From Heloderma charlesbogerti (lineage: Eukaryota > Chordata > Lepidosauria > Squamata > Helodermatidae): DNA of 64,000 nt. This document shows, piece after piece, positions 44,301 through 55,345 of the stretch. The notes beneath the pieces are model-generated. The model saw only the letters and a list, made by a program, of their open reading frames with translations, made no database searches and had not been told where the DNA came from. The position numbers were made by a program, and so were the translations under genes. The first letter of the stretch is position 1, and each line of letters begins with the position of its first letter. The stretch covers positions 347,556-411,555 of the forward strand of contig JANEZZ010002879.1 in assembly GCA_026122225.1 (NCBI GenBank), read 5' to 3'.

Positions 44301-45375
44301 AACAAAGAGTTTTGTGGTGCTTTAAAGACTAACACATTTATTTATTCTGTCATAAGCTTTTGTGGACACTGTCTAAGGATGTACGAAAGTCACTTACCAT
44401 TTCGCGGATTCATTCACGGTGGGGGGGGAGGCGCTCTGTCCCTCCCCCCAGAATCCTGCCCAGCCGTCTCCACTCCGCAGTGATTCCACGGAGCTGCCGG
44501 CCAGCTCCGCCCGCAGCCAGACATCCGGCTGCTGGGCAGCAGGGATGCAAATGGCGGCAGCCGTAGCCGCCGCCACTTCAGTCTCTGTAGTGAGCCATGA
44601 TAGGCTACGTAAGTATTTATGTAGCCTATCATGGCAGGCTTAAAAAAAAAAAATGCATACGCAAATGGCGGTGGCTACGGAGGCCGCCATTTGCATTCTG
44701 TATTTTTCGCCGTTTTAGCCTACGTAAATATTTACATAGGCTATTACGGCGAAATAAAGGGGAATGCAAATGACGTAGTGGGCGCCATTTGTGCTCCCCC
44801 TTTTTTTGCTGTAACAGCCTACGTAAATATTTATGTAGGCTAAAATGGCGAAAAATACAGAACGCAAATGGCAGCCGCCGTAGCCGCCACCATTTGCGTA
44901 CGCATTTTTTTTTTAAGCCTGTCGTGATAGGCTACATAAATACTTACCTAGCCTATCATGGCCTCCACAGGGATGCAAAAGGTATCCCTGCGTTAGCCGT
45001 GATAGGCTACGTATGTATTCACGTAGCCTATCATGGCCGTGAAGAAGAAGAAGAATGGCGTGAAGAAGAAGCGAATGGCGGCCGCAGGGCGGCCGCCATT
45101 CGCAACTCGGCGCCGACGGGAGCAGGTAAGTGCTCAGTTTTGTGCAACTTTTGTGGGGGGGCGGGGGCTTCCTCCCACCTGACTTTCGTGGGTTGGGGGG
45201 GCAGGGGCTTTGCACTTGCATTCGGCCTCACCAAGATCCGTCGCGGAATTCTCTGACATCCCTAACACTGTCTACTTCATCAGATGCATGATGATACATG
45301 ACAGTGTCCATGGAAGCTTATGCCAAAACTAATAACTGTGTTAGTCTTTGTGGTGCTACAAGACTCTTTGCTGTT
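44301..45375. mobile_element. Palindromic repeat split by a modular hAT element
   Basis: The left half (44301-44373: CAAAGAGTTTTGTGGTG, AAGACTAACACA, CATAAGCTT, TGGACACTGTC) is the inverted counterpart of 45302-45375 (GACAGTGTCCATGGAAGC, TGTGTTAGTC, TACAAGACTCTTTG). The inserted element lies at 44374-45264. The uninterrupted repeat would be roughly 185 bp, a palindromic DNA transposon or similar. Its class is not established. Confidence 0.65.
44374..45264 (+). mobile_element. Modular palindromic hAT element, delta/beta type
   Basis: TAAGGATGTACGAAAG...CATCCCTA with the exact duplication ACACTGTC (44366-44373 and 45265-45272). Both ends keep outward GGTAAGT. The core at 44596-45040 is long, with five hairpins and GCAAATGGCGG pairs. 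A GAAGAAGAAG simple repeat near 45041-45072 interrupts the right GC-rich arm. Confidence 0.95.
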
Positions 45376-46726
45376 TTTGCTGCTGCTACAGACTAACACA
45401 GCTACCACGCTGGAAATTGTGTTTAGATCTAGATAGGGAACAAGAACTACATGTAAAATTCCCAGCCTGTATTATCATCCTTCAGGCACATTTACACTGG
45501 AAATGCAAACCCATTTTAAACCAGTTAAACTATCACTGCCATCCCCAAGGAAGTCGGAGAATTTGTAGTATAGACATGCCCAGAGCAGATTCTTTTTATG
45601 GCCAAATGTTGTTCTGTAATTGTAAATTTGTATAGAAAACATTGCACGGGAAGACTTGAGCAATCTTCCTTAGCTACTAAATAATGTCAGAATATAAATG
45701 GATCCCAGTTGGGTGACATTCATTAGCAGTCAATGTTCCATCTATCTCTTTCACTTTCCTGCTCTGGAAGCCATCATTGCTTCGCAAGCGAACATGCAAA
45801 GAGACTATAAAGATTTGATGATAGTGATATATCTTTTTTTAAACACTGGGGCATTACATAGTTTGGTGTGGCAGTAAAACCTTCTCCAGGCATGACAAGT
45901 GTCGACTGACAGAGACAATTTTATCTATAAGGCTCTAAAGCACTGAGTGCCACATTGGACAAGCATAACAGAGAGAAAGGAGGAATAATTTCTAGAGAGA
46001 CAAGTGCTCCTGGAGCAACAAATGTCTTGGATATTAGTCAGAGCCAAACTAGATGTGATGGTACAATGCTCCTGAGATGTTACCACTAGGGATGGATGAG
46101 TCAGTCAGTCCATTTCCAATTCATGTCACATTCATGTGTATCCACCCATAAATGCATTCCATTTTGTTTCTGCATGAATTGGACTTTTAAAAAAAATCTG
46201 TCCAAAAATGTGCATTTACCTTTAAATTATTTTCCTCCTCAAAATATGCATTTCTAAACATATTGGGTTGTGTCCACACTAGTTAGTTGAATTTAAGTCC
46301 TAGTGCAATCAATGGAACAAGTTAATCCAGGAGCTGCAGATCAGATCAGTTCATATCAGCATTCATCAAGCATCCATAGATTCCACTTGACAGTACAGTT
46401 TGGCAGTGGTGGAGGCGGGAGGTGGCTACGGTGTAAGATTGGTTCAGAAATACAGTGGCTAGCTTGGTAACCAGAACCTGCAAAATGGACTACATCCATG
46501 CTCTCAAATGTTTTATACATGAAAAACAGGAATGCCATGGGAGTCCAGCTGGGGCTCGAAGCCCTGTGAGAAATCACTGGCTCATCCGCCCCCCCCCCCG
46601 AACCAGTCCACAAATCCCCCCACTTTCCAGGGACCATTTGTGCAAGATTACAGGTATAAATGGCCTATTTACTCCTGTAATCTTGCATAAATGGGCACTG
46701 CACATAGCCACCATTTGCCCAAATGG
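45376..46726. other. Unassigned sequence with AT-rich hAT-like relics
   Basis: TAGGGATGGATGAG at about 46088 starts an AT-rich stretch with AAAATGTGCATTT motifs, resembling the small element at 61510, but no matching right end was found. No gene recognised. Confidence 0.3.
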
Positions 46727-46734
46727 ACATATAC

Positions 46735-47658
46735 TAGGGATGGGGGAGAATTTCTCCCCGAAACTTCGGGGGGCCGAATGCCAACGCATTCGGTCCTCCA
46801 AAGGTTCGGGGAGAAATTCTCTGCCACCCCCCTGCCACCCCCCCCCGGGATGGGACTTACCTTTTACGAATGTCGCTCCCGGCGGCGGGTCCCGGCGACA
46901 GTTCGGCAGGTCTTTGTCAGGGGCGGGGGCGGCAGCCGGTCTTTTGACCGGCTGCCGCCACCGCCATTACAAGAAAAGTAAAAAAAAACAAAAACGCCCC
47001 TGTGACAGGCTACGTAACAATTAACGTAGCCTATCATGGCTAGATTTGCAAAGTCAACCGTGATAGGCTACCTTAATCGTCACGTAGCCTATCACGGGTG
47101 ACTTTAAAAAAAAAAAAAAGCGCGTACGCTAATGGCGGCCCCCATAGGGAGCCGCCATTCGCGTTCCTTATTTGGTCCCTGTAGTCTACATAAAAATTTA
47201 CGTAGACTACGGCGAAAATAAGGGCAACGCAAATAGCGTTGCCCTTATTTTCACTGTAGTCTAAGTAAATCTTTACGTAGACTACAGGGACCAAATAAGG
47301 AACGTGAATGGAGGCTCCCTATGGGGGCCGCCATTTGCGTACGTGCTTTTTTCTTTTATTTTTTAAAGTCACCTGTGATAGGCTACGTGACGATTACCAT
47401 AGCCTGTCACGGTTGACTTTGCAAATCTAGCCGTGATAGGCTACGTAAATCGTTACGTAGCCTATCATGGGGCTTTTTTCTTTTTTTCTTTTGAAGTTCA
47501 TGGCCGGGGAGATGGGGTGCTTCTCCCTGGCCTGAATTTCGGCCGGGCGTGGCGGGAAGCCTCCCCCCCGGCCTGAACTTTGGGGGGAGAAGCGAAGTGC
47601 CTCCCCCCTACCGTGAAGCAAGCTGCGAGACCAGGTAAGTGACTTTCGTACATCCCTA
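46735..47658 (+). mobile_element. Full-form modular palindromic hAT element, gamma/alpha type
   Basis: TAGGGATGGGGGAG...CATCCCTA, exact duplication ACATATAC (46727-46734 and 47659-47666). Both ends keep outward GGTAAGT. The core at 47004-47470 is symmetric about AAGGGCAACGCAAATAGCGTTGCCCTT (47220-47246 region), flanked by GTAGTCTA hairpins and GGTCCCTG/CAGGGACC blocks: a palindrome of palindromes. Confidence 0.95.
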
Positions 47659-47666
47659 ACATATAC

Positions 47667-47863
47667 AAACAAGGACGAGCCACCATTTTTCTGCAAAATG
47701 GCAGTTGGGTGAGGAAGCGAGAGGGAAGGCATGTGATGCTCATCAGGCACTCACAGACAGCCCAGCAGGTCACACAGCGCAGCTGACAGGGCCGGCCGGC
47801 CAGCAGGGGTCCGGCGGTGAACGGCATGCGACCCTGGCAGCAGTGAGTTCACACATCCCTAAT
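47667..47863. other. Unassigned sequence ending in a hAT-like terminus
   Basis: ACACATCCCTA at 47851-47861 looks like the right end of an element whose left end was not found. It lies two bases before the next TAGGGATG. Confidence 0.3.
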
Positions 47864-48092
47864 TAGGGATGTACAAAACACCTACTTGGTTCCGCGCTGG
47901 GGCATCCACGTTATCCTCTGCGGAACAGCACCATGAGGTCCTGCGGAGCCAGCAGCCATGTGGCTTTTTTTTTGTCGTCCGCAAAGAGTCACAAAATGTT
48001 TGTCCTGGAGTGGCATGGTCATTTTAAAAGTTATTTTCTTTCTTTAAAACAGCGTTGCTTTAAACAAATAGTTCATTGCTCAGGCACACCTA
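47864..48092 (+). mobile_element. Fragment of the composite-type hAT arm
   Basis: TAGGGATGTACAAAAC followed by CACCATGAGGTCCTGC, GGCATGGTCATTTTAAAAG and TTTAAAACAGCGTTGC, matching arms of the composite at 18186-21888. In it TTATTTTCTTTC is uninterrupted, giving one of the empty-site comparisons for 20623-21502. The right side is truncated. Confidence 0.6.
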
Positions 48093-49110
48093 TCGAGTAA
48101 CTAAACCAGCAACCAATTTGTGTTGTCTGGAAAATACCTGTGATAGAATGGAAAATTTGTATGAGTAAATATTAGGACTGGAGATAGAATGGGAAATGCA
48201 TATAAATAAATAAATATCAGGTCTGTTCCTGTTGGTGCAAATTAATATTTCCTACTGTAACCTTTCAGGGCCCCTTTTTTAGTACTTGACTCTTTGTGAA
48301 TCATGAAAGTACTATAAATACCTGGAATTGTAACCCTAGAATTGAGGAAGGTACAGAGTTAGTGGGTTTGTTAATTCACTCTAATTGAATCCAATGGACT
48401 CTGTTGTTGGGACTATGGCGGGTGAGAGAAAGGCAAAATCTCCCATACTGGTGTGATGCAGTCCTAATAAAAAAATACCCCCACATGCCTATTATTAGCA
48501 TTATCATTAAACTGATGTGATTGAAACTGACACATTTAGCATCACATTTAATATGGCCTTCATACTAGAAAAGCAAAGAATTAGGTCTCCCACCACACAC
48601 ATGCGCACACACACACACTATTTCAATCACCTAGGTATTTTATTTATCATCTTACATTCAGTGGCTCGGGAAATTCCTAAATGGTGTGTAAAATGAACAT
48701 CTGTCCATTGCCAGGATGGACACATCTGGACCAATTAATTTTTCATCATTTCCCAATATGGGAGATCAAATATTCACAATATGGTAATACACCAGAGTCT
48801 TCTATTGGTCATGCTAATGAGCTTCTAAAAATATATATATTTGTAGAGGATGGGGAGAGAAGGGAAAGGTCTTCATAGCTCTTTAACCTCCACTGCAGTA
48901 CTTAATTTTATATGCCGTGGGGCTGATGCAATGTTTCATTAGAAGCAAAATCATAATTTCTTTCCTTTATAAATACTGACTTATTAGAGAGCAAACTCAC
49001 TTGCAGTATATGAAGTAATCTCTCTTTCCTCATTTTTCACCCCCCTGCACTTGTGCATTCTAAACAGAGTATAGAATTAAAAAAATGAGATAGCTCAATC
49101 AAGCTTGTGC
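48093..49110. other. Unassigned AT-rich sequence
   Basis: A (CA)n run lies at about 48601-48618. No gene seen. Confidence 0.3.
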
Positions 49111-49118
49111 AGTGTACA

Positions 49119-50670
49119 AGCTTTCTGAATGTACATCTGTAAGTCCAGAGAACTCCACTAACCTTTCAGAGTTCTTTGAGAGTGGCAGTAAACATGTGGA
49201 CAGAGTAGGCATCGTTTACTTGGACTTCCAAAAGGCTTTTGACAAAATCCCTCACCAAAGTAGGGGTGGACGAAAGTCACTTACCTTTTCTCGCAGCTTG
49301 TTCGCGGTGGGGGGGAGCGCTTCGCTGCTCCCCCCGCGAAGTTTAGGCCGGGGGGGGAGGCTTCCCTTCTCGCCCAGCCGAAATTCAGGCCGGGGGGGAG
49401 GCTTCCCTTCTCGCCCGGCCGAAATTCAGGCCGAGGAGGAGGCTTCCCGCCTCACCCGGCCACGAACACGAAAGTAAAAACAAAAAACAAAAAACGTCCC
49501 CTGATAGGCTATGTGACGATTCACGTAGCCTATCATGGCTAGATCTGGAATGTCAGCCATGATAGGCTACGTGAATCATCATGTAGCCTATCACGGGTGA
49601 CTTAAAAAAAAAAAAAAAAGCCCGAACGCGAATGGCAGCCCCCATAGGGAGCCGCCATTCGCGTTCCTTATTTAGTTGCTGTAGTCTACGTAAATGTTTA
49701 CGTAGACTACGGCGAAAATAAGGGCAATGCTATTTGCGTTGCCCTTATTTTCGCCGTAGTCTACGTAAAGATTTACGTAGACTACAGCCACCAAATAAGG
49801 AACGGGAATGGCGGCTCCCTATGGGGGCCGCCATTATCCGTACACACTTTTTTTTTTTTTTTTAAGTCACCCGTGATAGGCTACGTGACGATTCATGTAG
49901 CCTATCACGGCTGACTTGGCAAATCTAGCCGTGATAGGCTACGTGAATCGTCACGTAGCCTATCAGGGGACGTTTTTTTTTTTTCTTTCATTGCAATGGC
50001 GGGGGCGGCAGCCGGTCGAAAGACTGGCTGCCGCTCCCGCCCCGCTCGAACACCGGACGAAACGCCAACTGGACCCGCCGCCGGGAGGGACATTCAGGGA
50101 AGGTAAGTCCCATCCCAGGGGGGGTGCGGGGGGCGGGGGGCGGAGGATTTCTCCCCGAAACTTGTTCGGGGGGCCGAACACGTTGGCGCTCGGCCCCCCG
50201 AAGTTTCGGGGAGAAATTCTCCGCCATCCCTACACCAAAGACACCTGAGCGAACTTAGCAGTCATAGAATAAGTTGACTGGTCCTCTTATGGATCAGTAA
50301 CTGGTTAAAGAGCAGAAGGTAGGAATAAACAGTAAATTATCCCAATGAAGGGAAGTAAAGAGGGGTCCACAGGGATCTGTATTAGGGCCAATGCTTTGCA
50401 ACCTGTTTATATATGATCTGGAATTAGGAGTAAGCAGCAAAGTGGCCAAGTTTGCTGATGATACCAAATTATGTAGGGTGGTAAAAACAAAAAGGGATTG
50501 TGAAGAGCTCCAAAAGGATATCTCCAAACTGGGAGAATGGGCATCCAAATGGCAAATGCAGTTCGATGTAAGGAAGTGTAAAGTGATGCACGTTGAACAG
50601 AATGCTAGAATAGATGGACCTTTGGTCTAATCCAGCAGGACTCTTCTTATGTTCTTACATTGGGCAACTA
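49119..50670 (+). pseudogene. CR1-superfamily LINE fragment split by a hAT element
   Basis: The left part encodes FFESGSKHVDRVGIVYLDFQKAFDKIPHQ, around reverse transcriptase motif A. After the insertion, 50241-50630 encodes broken frames and then LFIYDLELGVSSKVAKFADDTKL with an intact FADD box, followed by ELQKDISKLGEWASKWQMQF. Both halves belong to one copy interrupted at 49261. The reverse transcriptase has several stops and shifts between the two boxes. The end near 50670 (CTTCTTATGTTCTTA) resembles a LINE 3' end. Confidence 0.85.
49261..50232 (+). mobile_element. Full-form modular palindromic hAT element inside LINE, alpha/gamma type
   Basis: TAGGGGTGGACG...CATCCCTA with the exact duplication CACCAAAG (49253-49260 and 50233-50240). 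Both ends keep outward GGTAAGT. The core at 49500-49970 is highly symmetric, with its centre at about 49730 (AAGGGCAATGC...GCCCTT) between GTAGTCTACGTAAATG and GTAGTCTACGTAAAG hairpins. It disrupts a LINE reading frame exactly, so the pre-insertion state can be inferred. Confidence 0.95.
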
Positions 50671-50826
50671 TCATGGGAGAGGGGAGCCAGCAAATGGTTT
50701 GAACAGTAGATGAGTCTAGCCCTATGCACAGCCACTGTGCAGCCACTAAACATCTGGAGGAGGAGGAGTTCATGTGAACTCCTGCATAGTCATTCTCCCG
50801 CCCAGAAATGTTGAGGTTGGCTAAAA
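50671..50826. other. Short unassigned spacer
   Basis: Nothing recognisable between the LINE fragment and the next element. Confidence 0.3.
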
Positions 50827-50834
50827 CCTAGTTC

Positions 50835-51494
50835 TAGGGATGTACGAAAGGTACTTACCTTCCGCGGATTATTGATGGTGGGCGGGGGAGGCGTTCCATT
50901 CCTCCCCCCCCCCAGAATCCTGGCCAGCTGGCTGTGCTCCGCAGGGATTCTGCGGAGCCAGCAGCCGGACGTCTGGCCGCTGGCTAGCAGGGACGCAAAT
51001 GGCGGTGGCCATAGCCGCCGCCGTCTGCATCCCTGTAGTCAGCCATGATAGGCTACATAAATGTTTACGTAGCCTATCACAGCTGACTTAAAAAAAAAAA
51101 AGCACATATGCAAATGGCGGCGTCCACGGCCGCCACCATTTGTGTACGCACGTTGTTGTTGCTTTAAGTCAGCCGTGATAGGCTACGTAAACATTTACGT
51201 AGCCTATCACAGTTTTTTTTTTAACTTAGCCGTGATAGGCTACGTAAATCTTTATGTACCCGATCACTTTTTTTTTTTTAACTGGAAATGGCGGCGGCGG
51301 CAGCCGGTCGGAAGACCAGCCACCACAGCCGCCGCCGCCGAACTGCCACTGCAGCCGCCGCCGACAGGAAGATCCGCCCCAGGTAAGTCTTGTCCCGGGG
51401 GGGTGGCAGACCATTCCGCCACCGATTTCGGGGGGCCGAATGCACTGGCAGTCAGCCTCCCTGAGATCCGTGGCAGAATTCTCTGACATCCCTA
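50835..51494 (+). mobile_element. Modular palindromic hAT element, delta/beta type
   Basis: TAGGGATGTACGAAAG...CATCCCTA, flanks CCTAGTTC and CCTAATTC (7 of 8). Both ends keep outward GGTAAGT. The core is reduced: hairpins at about 51044-51085, 51173-51212 and 51230-51266 and one GCAAATGGCGG pair. AATAAGG modules are absent. Confidence 0.9.
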
Positions 51495-51596
51495 CCTAAT
51501 TCTCAGAGATGGAAAAGCTGCCTCACAGCCTTAACAATGCAGTCTGCAGTTGGGGTGATTGCATGATTATAGACAGGGAAGGAATAATTTTGGCTC

Positions 51597-52203
51597 TGTG
51601 AAGGTTTTGGCTGTGCGAGACCTACAGAGACAAGGAAAAGAAGTCAGGCCTAGAGGGCTGGGGGAGGGGGTGTTGGGAGGGGTATCCCTGAGAGGAGTAA
51701 TTTCCTTTCCCTGAGTTAGATTTAATTTCTCCAGGTTTGAAACTGTACTTTGTTTGGGGGAGGGGGGATAAAAAGGGAGAGAGAGCCAGTGAGAGGGAGA
51801 CCAGGGAGGGGGAGGGAGGGGTGGAGAGATCAAGGGAGAGAGAGAGAGAGAGACCGATCAGAGGCTGCAGAGACAGCAGGAAAGAGCAACCTGGAGAAGT
51901 CTGAGTGCAGCTAAGGTAGAGGAATGTGTATTTATGTAACCTTTATTTTCTCTTAGTGCCTTCTGTGTCACTCAGCAATATTCTGTAAATACCTTTAGTT
52001 GTAATTTGCTTGCTTTATTTTACCAGTAAACTGTTGTGGGTAAAGTGGCAAGTGTCTGAAGTGCCAATCACCCCATGTCTACAGCCTAAACCCCATGTTA
52101 CTGGAAAGGGGTCATTTAGAAGAAGGAAGGTGGGACTCTACAGGAGGCAAGAGAGCCTTAAGGACTTGCTTAGGGGATCCAGGTAATAAAGGGAACCCTG
52201 ACA
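51597..52203 (+). repeat. LTR-like repeat, copy 2
   Basis: TGTGAAGG...ACCCTGACA, collinear with 139-705. GATAAAAAGGG is a TATA-like element, followed by GA-rich sequence, TAAATACCTTTAGTTGTAAT and GTAAACTGTTGTGGG. The flanks GGCTC and GGTTC match at 4 of 5, which would suit a short LTR target duplication. It is probably a solo LTR. Confidence 0.55.
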
Positions 52204-52560
52204 GGTTCTCATTTCAGTGTGAACCTACCTAATATCACATCTTCAAGCCAATGCACACAAACCAAAAGTCAGTTATCCTTCCAAATTTGCAAATCTCTGA
52301 ATTTTGCAATGGAGTTATCCAGTTTTAAATTGAGCAGAAACACATGTGTATTGGTGAAAATAACATTCAAAAATATAATAGATTAGGGGAAATATTGGCA
52401 AAAATGTATACATTAGGCAAAATTGCATATATAAATGCACAGCAGCTACACAGCAGGCAGGCAGAACATCTTCCTTTCTACACTGGGAATAGTTGTAGCT
52501 ACTGAATTTCCTAATGAGTGGCTGAGAATTTCCTTTTTGTTCATTTCTTTTCTAAGTACC
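52204..52560. other. Unassigned AT-rich sequence
   Basis: AATGTATACATTAGGC-type AT-rich sequence without gene or recognisable ends. Confidence 0.3.
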
Positions 52561-52568
52561 CAAATTTG

Positions 52569-53224
52569 TAGGAATGTCAGAGAATTCCTTCACAGATCTC
52601 GGTGAGGCTGAATGCCAGTGCATTCAGCCCCACGAACTCCGTGGCGGAGCGGAGCCCCCCTCCCTCCCACCCCACGAAAGGCTCGCAAAATGGGACACCT
52701 ACCTGCTGCCATTCACACAGTTTTGCGAATGGTGGCCGCAGCCGCCATTCGCTTCTTCATTATAGCCATGATAGGTTATGTAAATACTTACGTAGCCTAT
52801 CACGGCTAATGCAGGGACACCATTTGGATCCCTGCGGAAGCCGTGATAGGCTGTGTAAGTATTTACATAGCCTATCACAGCAAAAAAAAAGAGGGAACGC
52901 AAAGGGCGGCAGCTACGACGGCTGCCACGACGGCTGCCATTTGCGTTCTTTTTTTTTTTTGGCCGTGATAGGCTACATAAATATTTATGTAGCCTATCAT
53001 GGCAAAAGAGAGGGGTGCAAATGGCGGTGGCTACGGCAGCCACCATTTGTGTCCTTGTGCAGGCTGCCCAGCAGCTGGATGTCTGACTGCGGACAGCCCC
53101 GGCCAGTGGCTCTGTGGAATCACTGCAGAGTGGAGCTGGCTGGAGAGAATTGGGGGGGGGGAGCACCTCCCCCCCACCGTGAATGTCACCCTTCGAAAAG
53201 GTTAGTGATTTTTATACATCCCTA
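52569..53224 (+). mobile_element. Modular palindromic hAT element, beta/delta type
   Basis: TAGGAATGTCAGAG...CATCCCTA with the exact duplication CAAATTTG (52561-52568 and 53225-53232). The left arm is the shortened beta form also seen at the right of 37474-38314. Three hairpins lie at 52765-53003, with GGACACCATTTGGATCC and a locally repeated GACGGCTGCCA. The donors are altered to GGTAGGT at the left and GGTTAGT at the right. Confidence 0.9.
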
Positions 53225-53232
53225 CAAATTTG

Positions 53233-53551
53233 GAGATTTCTTCATATTTGGGATAGAAAGAACTTAAGATTTTACTAAATTTGAATATTGGAGAAAGTGG
53301 ATTTCATCTCTTCCTATGCTCATGGGAACCATGATGGAAACAAATACCTTCAAATTACATTCATTGTGCCCGTGTTTACATTACGTTGACATTCAATACA
53401 TGACACGAGTTAGATTTCAAATGAATAGTTTTTATTGCTTACCATAATTACCAACACTTGTTACACTGACAGAGGTGGTAATGGGCATGTCCATAATGGG
53501 GATGGATGAATCAATTTATTGCTGCTCCATTTCATTTTCACATGTCTGCAA
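53233..53551. other. Unassigned sequence
   Basis: No gene seen. A GGGGATGGATGAATC string near 53498 may be an old hAT-like end. Confidence 0.3.
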
Positions 53552-53860
53552 CTAGGGATTAGGGATAGATGAAATTCACTTACCTGGTCCGGCAGCTTGC
53601 TTCACGGTGGGGGGGGGAGGCACCCCATTCCTCCCCGCCAAAATTCTGGGTGGGGGGGAGGTGCCCCATCCCTCCCCACCGAAATTCTGGCCGGGGGGGA
53701 GCGTCCCACCTCTCTGTCTGCGAAAGTTCTTCTCCTGCCAGGACACAAATGGCGGTGGCCGTAGCCGCCGCGGTTTGTATCCCTGGCCTGCAGTCAGCCG
53801 TGATAGGCTACATAAATCTTTACATAGCCTATCATGACTGACTTTGGAAAAAAAAAACGT

Positions 53861-53898
53861 ACGCAAATGGCGGCGCCCATGGGCGCCGCCATTTGCGT
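53861..53898. repeat. Perfect 38-bp palindrome, left core block
   Basis: ACGCAAATGGCGGCGCCC and its exact complement meet at CCCATGGG. Each half contains AAATGGCGGC, which resembles the vertebrate YY1 binding consensus. Confidence 0.95.
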
Positions 53899-54039
53899 TC
53901 CTTATTTAGGCCCGGGAAGTCTACGTAAAGATTTACGTAGACTACGGCGAAAATAAGGGCAACGCTATTTGCATTGCCCTTATTTTTGCAGTAGTCTACG
54001 TAAATATTTACGTAGACTACCCGGGCCCAAATAAGGAAT

Positions 54040-54073
54040 GCAAATGGCGGCGCCCATGGGCGCCGCCATTTGC
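54040..54073. repeat. Perfect 34-bp palindrome, right core block
   Basis: A second copy of the 53861-53898 block in mirror position about the core centre at 53967, so the core is symmetric at two scales. Its left outer edge reads ATGCAAAT, an octamer created where the left block still has ACGCAAAT. Confidence 0.95.
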
Positions 54074-54431
54074 GTATGCGCTTTTTTTTTTCAAAGTCAG
54101 CCGTGATAGGCTACGTAAAGATTTACGTAGCCTATCATGGTGTTTTTTTGAAAATCTAGCCATGATAGGCTACGTCAAGATTTACAACATTTGTTGTTTG
54201 TTTGTTTTACCTGGAAATGGCAGCGGCGGCACCCGGTTGGAAGACTGGCCACCACCACCAAACCGCCACCGGGAGCCGCCGCTGCCAGGGATATTCGCCA
54301 AAGGTAAGTCCCATCCCGGGGCGGGTACTGGGGGGCAGTCCATTTCTCCACCAATTTCAGGGGGCCAAATGTGTTGGCATTCGGCCTCCCGGAGATTCGT
54401 GGAGGAATTCTCTGACATCCCTACTAGGGAT

Positions 54432-55225
54432 ATAGGAGGAATATGGTTAGGTGGTGGAGCTGAAGAAGCGTTTGTCGGCTCCCCCCCCCCAACTCCATTC
54501 CTTCTTCCATCAGCTGGACTCACTTGGTGCGCAATGAGTTGGGCCATTTGATGGAATTTCCATAATTTGGGGGGCGTAAATTACGCAACTTATGGCCATC
54601 ATTCACAAGAACTATGCTAATTTGTGCAATTTGCAACTGTAATTTGTGCAAATCTCAGTCAAGACGAAAGAAAATGTAAAAAGCCCCAGGAATTCAGGGA
54701 AACTGCATGGCTCAACCTACAAAAGCAAGCCAAGTCTGGTGCACCACTGAAGTCCTGCGAGCCCATAAAGGGCCAGATTTCCCAGCAGTAGACATCCCTA
54801 CAATCTGTTTTGCCCTGTGGCTACATTTTTCTGCATTCAACAGAAAAACAAACAAAACCTTCACACTAAAATCTTCATTGAAAAAACGTCTTCTTAAATA
54901 TTTTCTCAAAATAGGCATTCTAAAATGCATGTTGATACTATCTTTTTTTAAAAGATAATGATTGCATCAGAACATCTGCGAAGTGCAACAGCCAGTAGAT
55001 AATTAAGTTTCAATCCACACATCTGCCTGGTAGCTATGGATTACACCAGCTCATACCAAAACTCACAAAGATCCCATTCCTCATGCATCCATAGGCAATG
55101 GTGGGCATTTGCCTATCTACCCCCTGCCTGATATTTCTGTACTTAAATATGGTCCCTTCTCCCTTCCCTGTTCCCAAGATTGGGATTTCTATATTAAACA
55201 TCTTCTTGCCTCAGAACGTCAAAAG
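54432..55225. other. Unassigned AT-rich sequence
   Basis: Contains a poly-C run at 54481-54490 and AAAATGCATGTTG motifs near 54920, like other AT-rich hAT relics. No gene seen. Confidence 0.3.
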
Positions 55226-55345
55226 GGATGGGGAATGTGTGGCCCTCATCTCATTGAACTGCAACTCCCATCAGCAGAGCCAGTGGTGAGAGATGATAGG
55301 AGTTGCAATCCAATGAGATCTGGAGGGCCACACATTAACCATCTC
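55226..55345. mobile_element. Small palindromic DNA transposon (MITE)
   Basis: GGGGAATGTGTGGCCCTC at the left is inverted as GAGGGCCACACATTAACC at the right. CAACTCCCATCA and GATAGGAGTTG are inverted inside. It is related to 22467-22612. Confidence 0.7.

Larger units (their letters stand above)
53560..54423 (+). mobile_element. Modular palindromic hAT element inserted at a hAT-like terminus
   Basis: TAGGGATAGATG...CATCCCTA with the exact duplication CTAGGGAT (53552-53559 and 54424-54431). The target octamer itself contains TAGGGAT, the tip of the family's own inverted repeat. The left arm is alpha. The right arm is intermediate between gamma and beta (CGCCAAAGGTAAGTCCC, GGAGATTCGTGGAGG). Its core from 53861 to 54073 is the cleanest large palindrome in the window. 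The right-hand hairpin near 54160 is broken. Confidence 0.95.

Noticed and set aside
49112..49477. A 121-codon frame beginning with LINE-like sequence as a possible fusion protein
   Set aside because: It reads from the CR1 fragment straight into the alpha arm of the inserted hAT element, so it is a chance frame across a junction.
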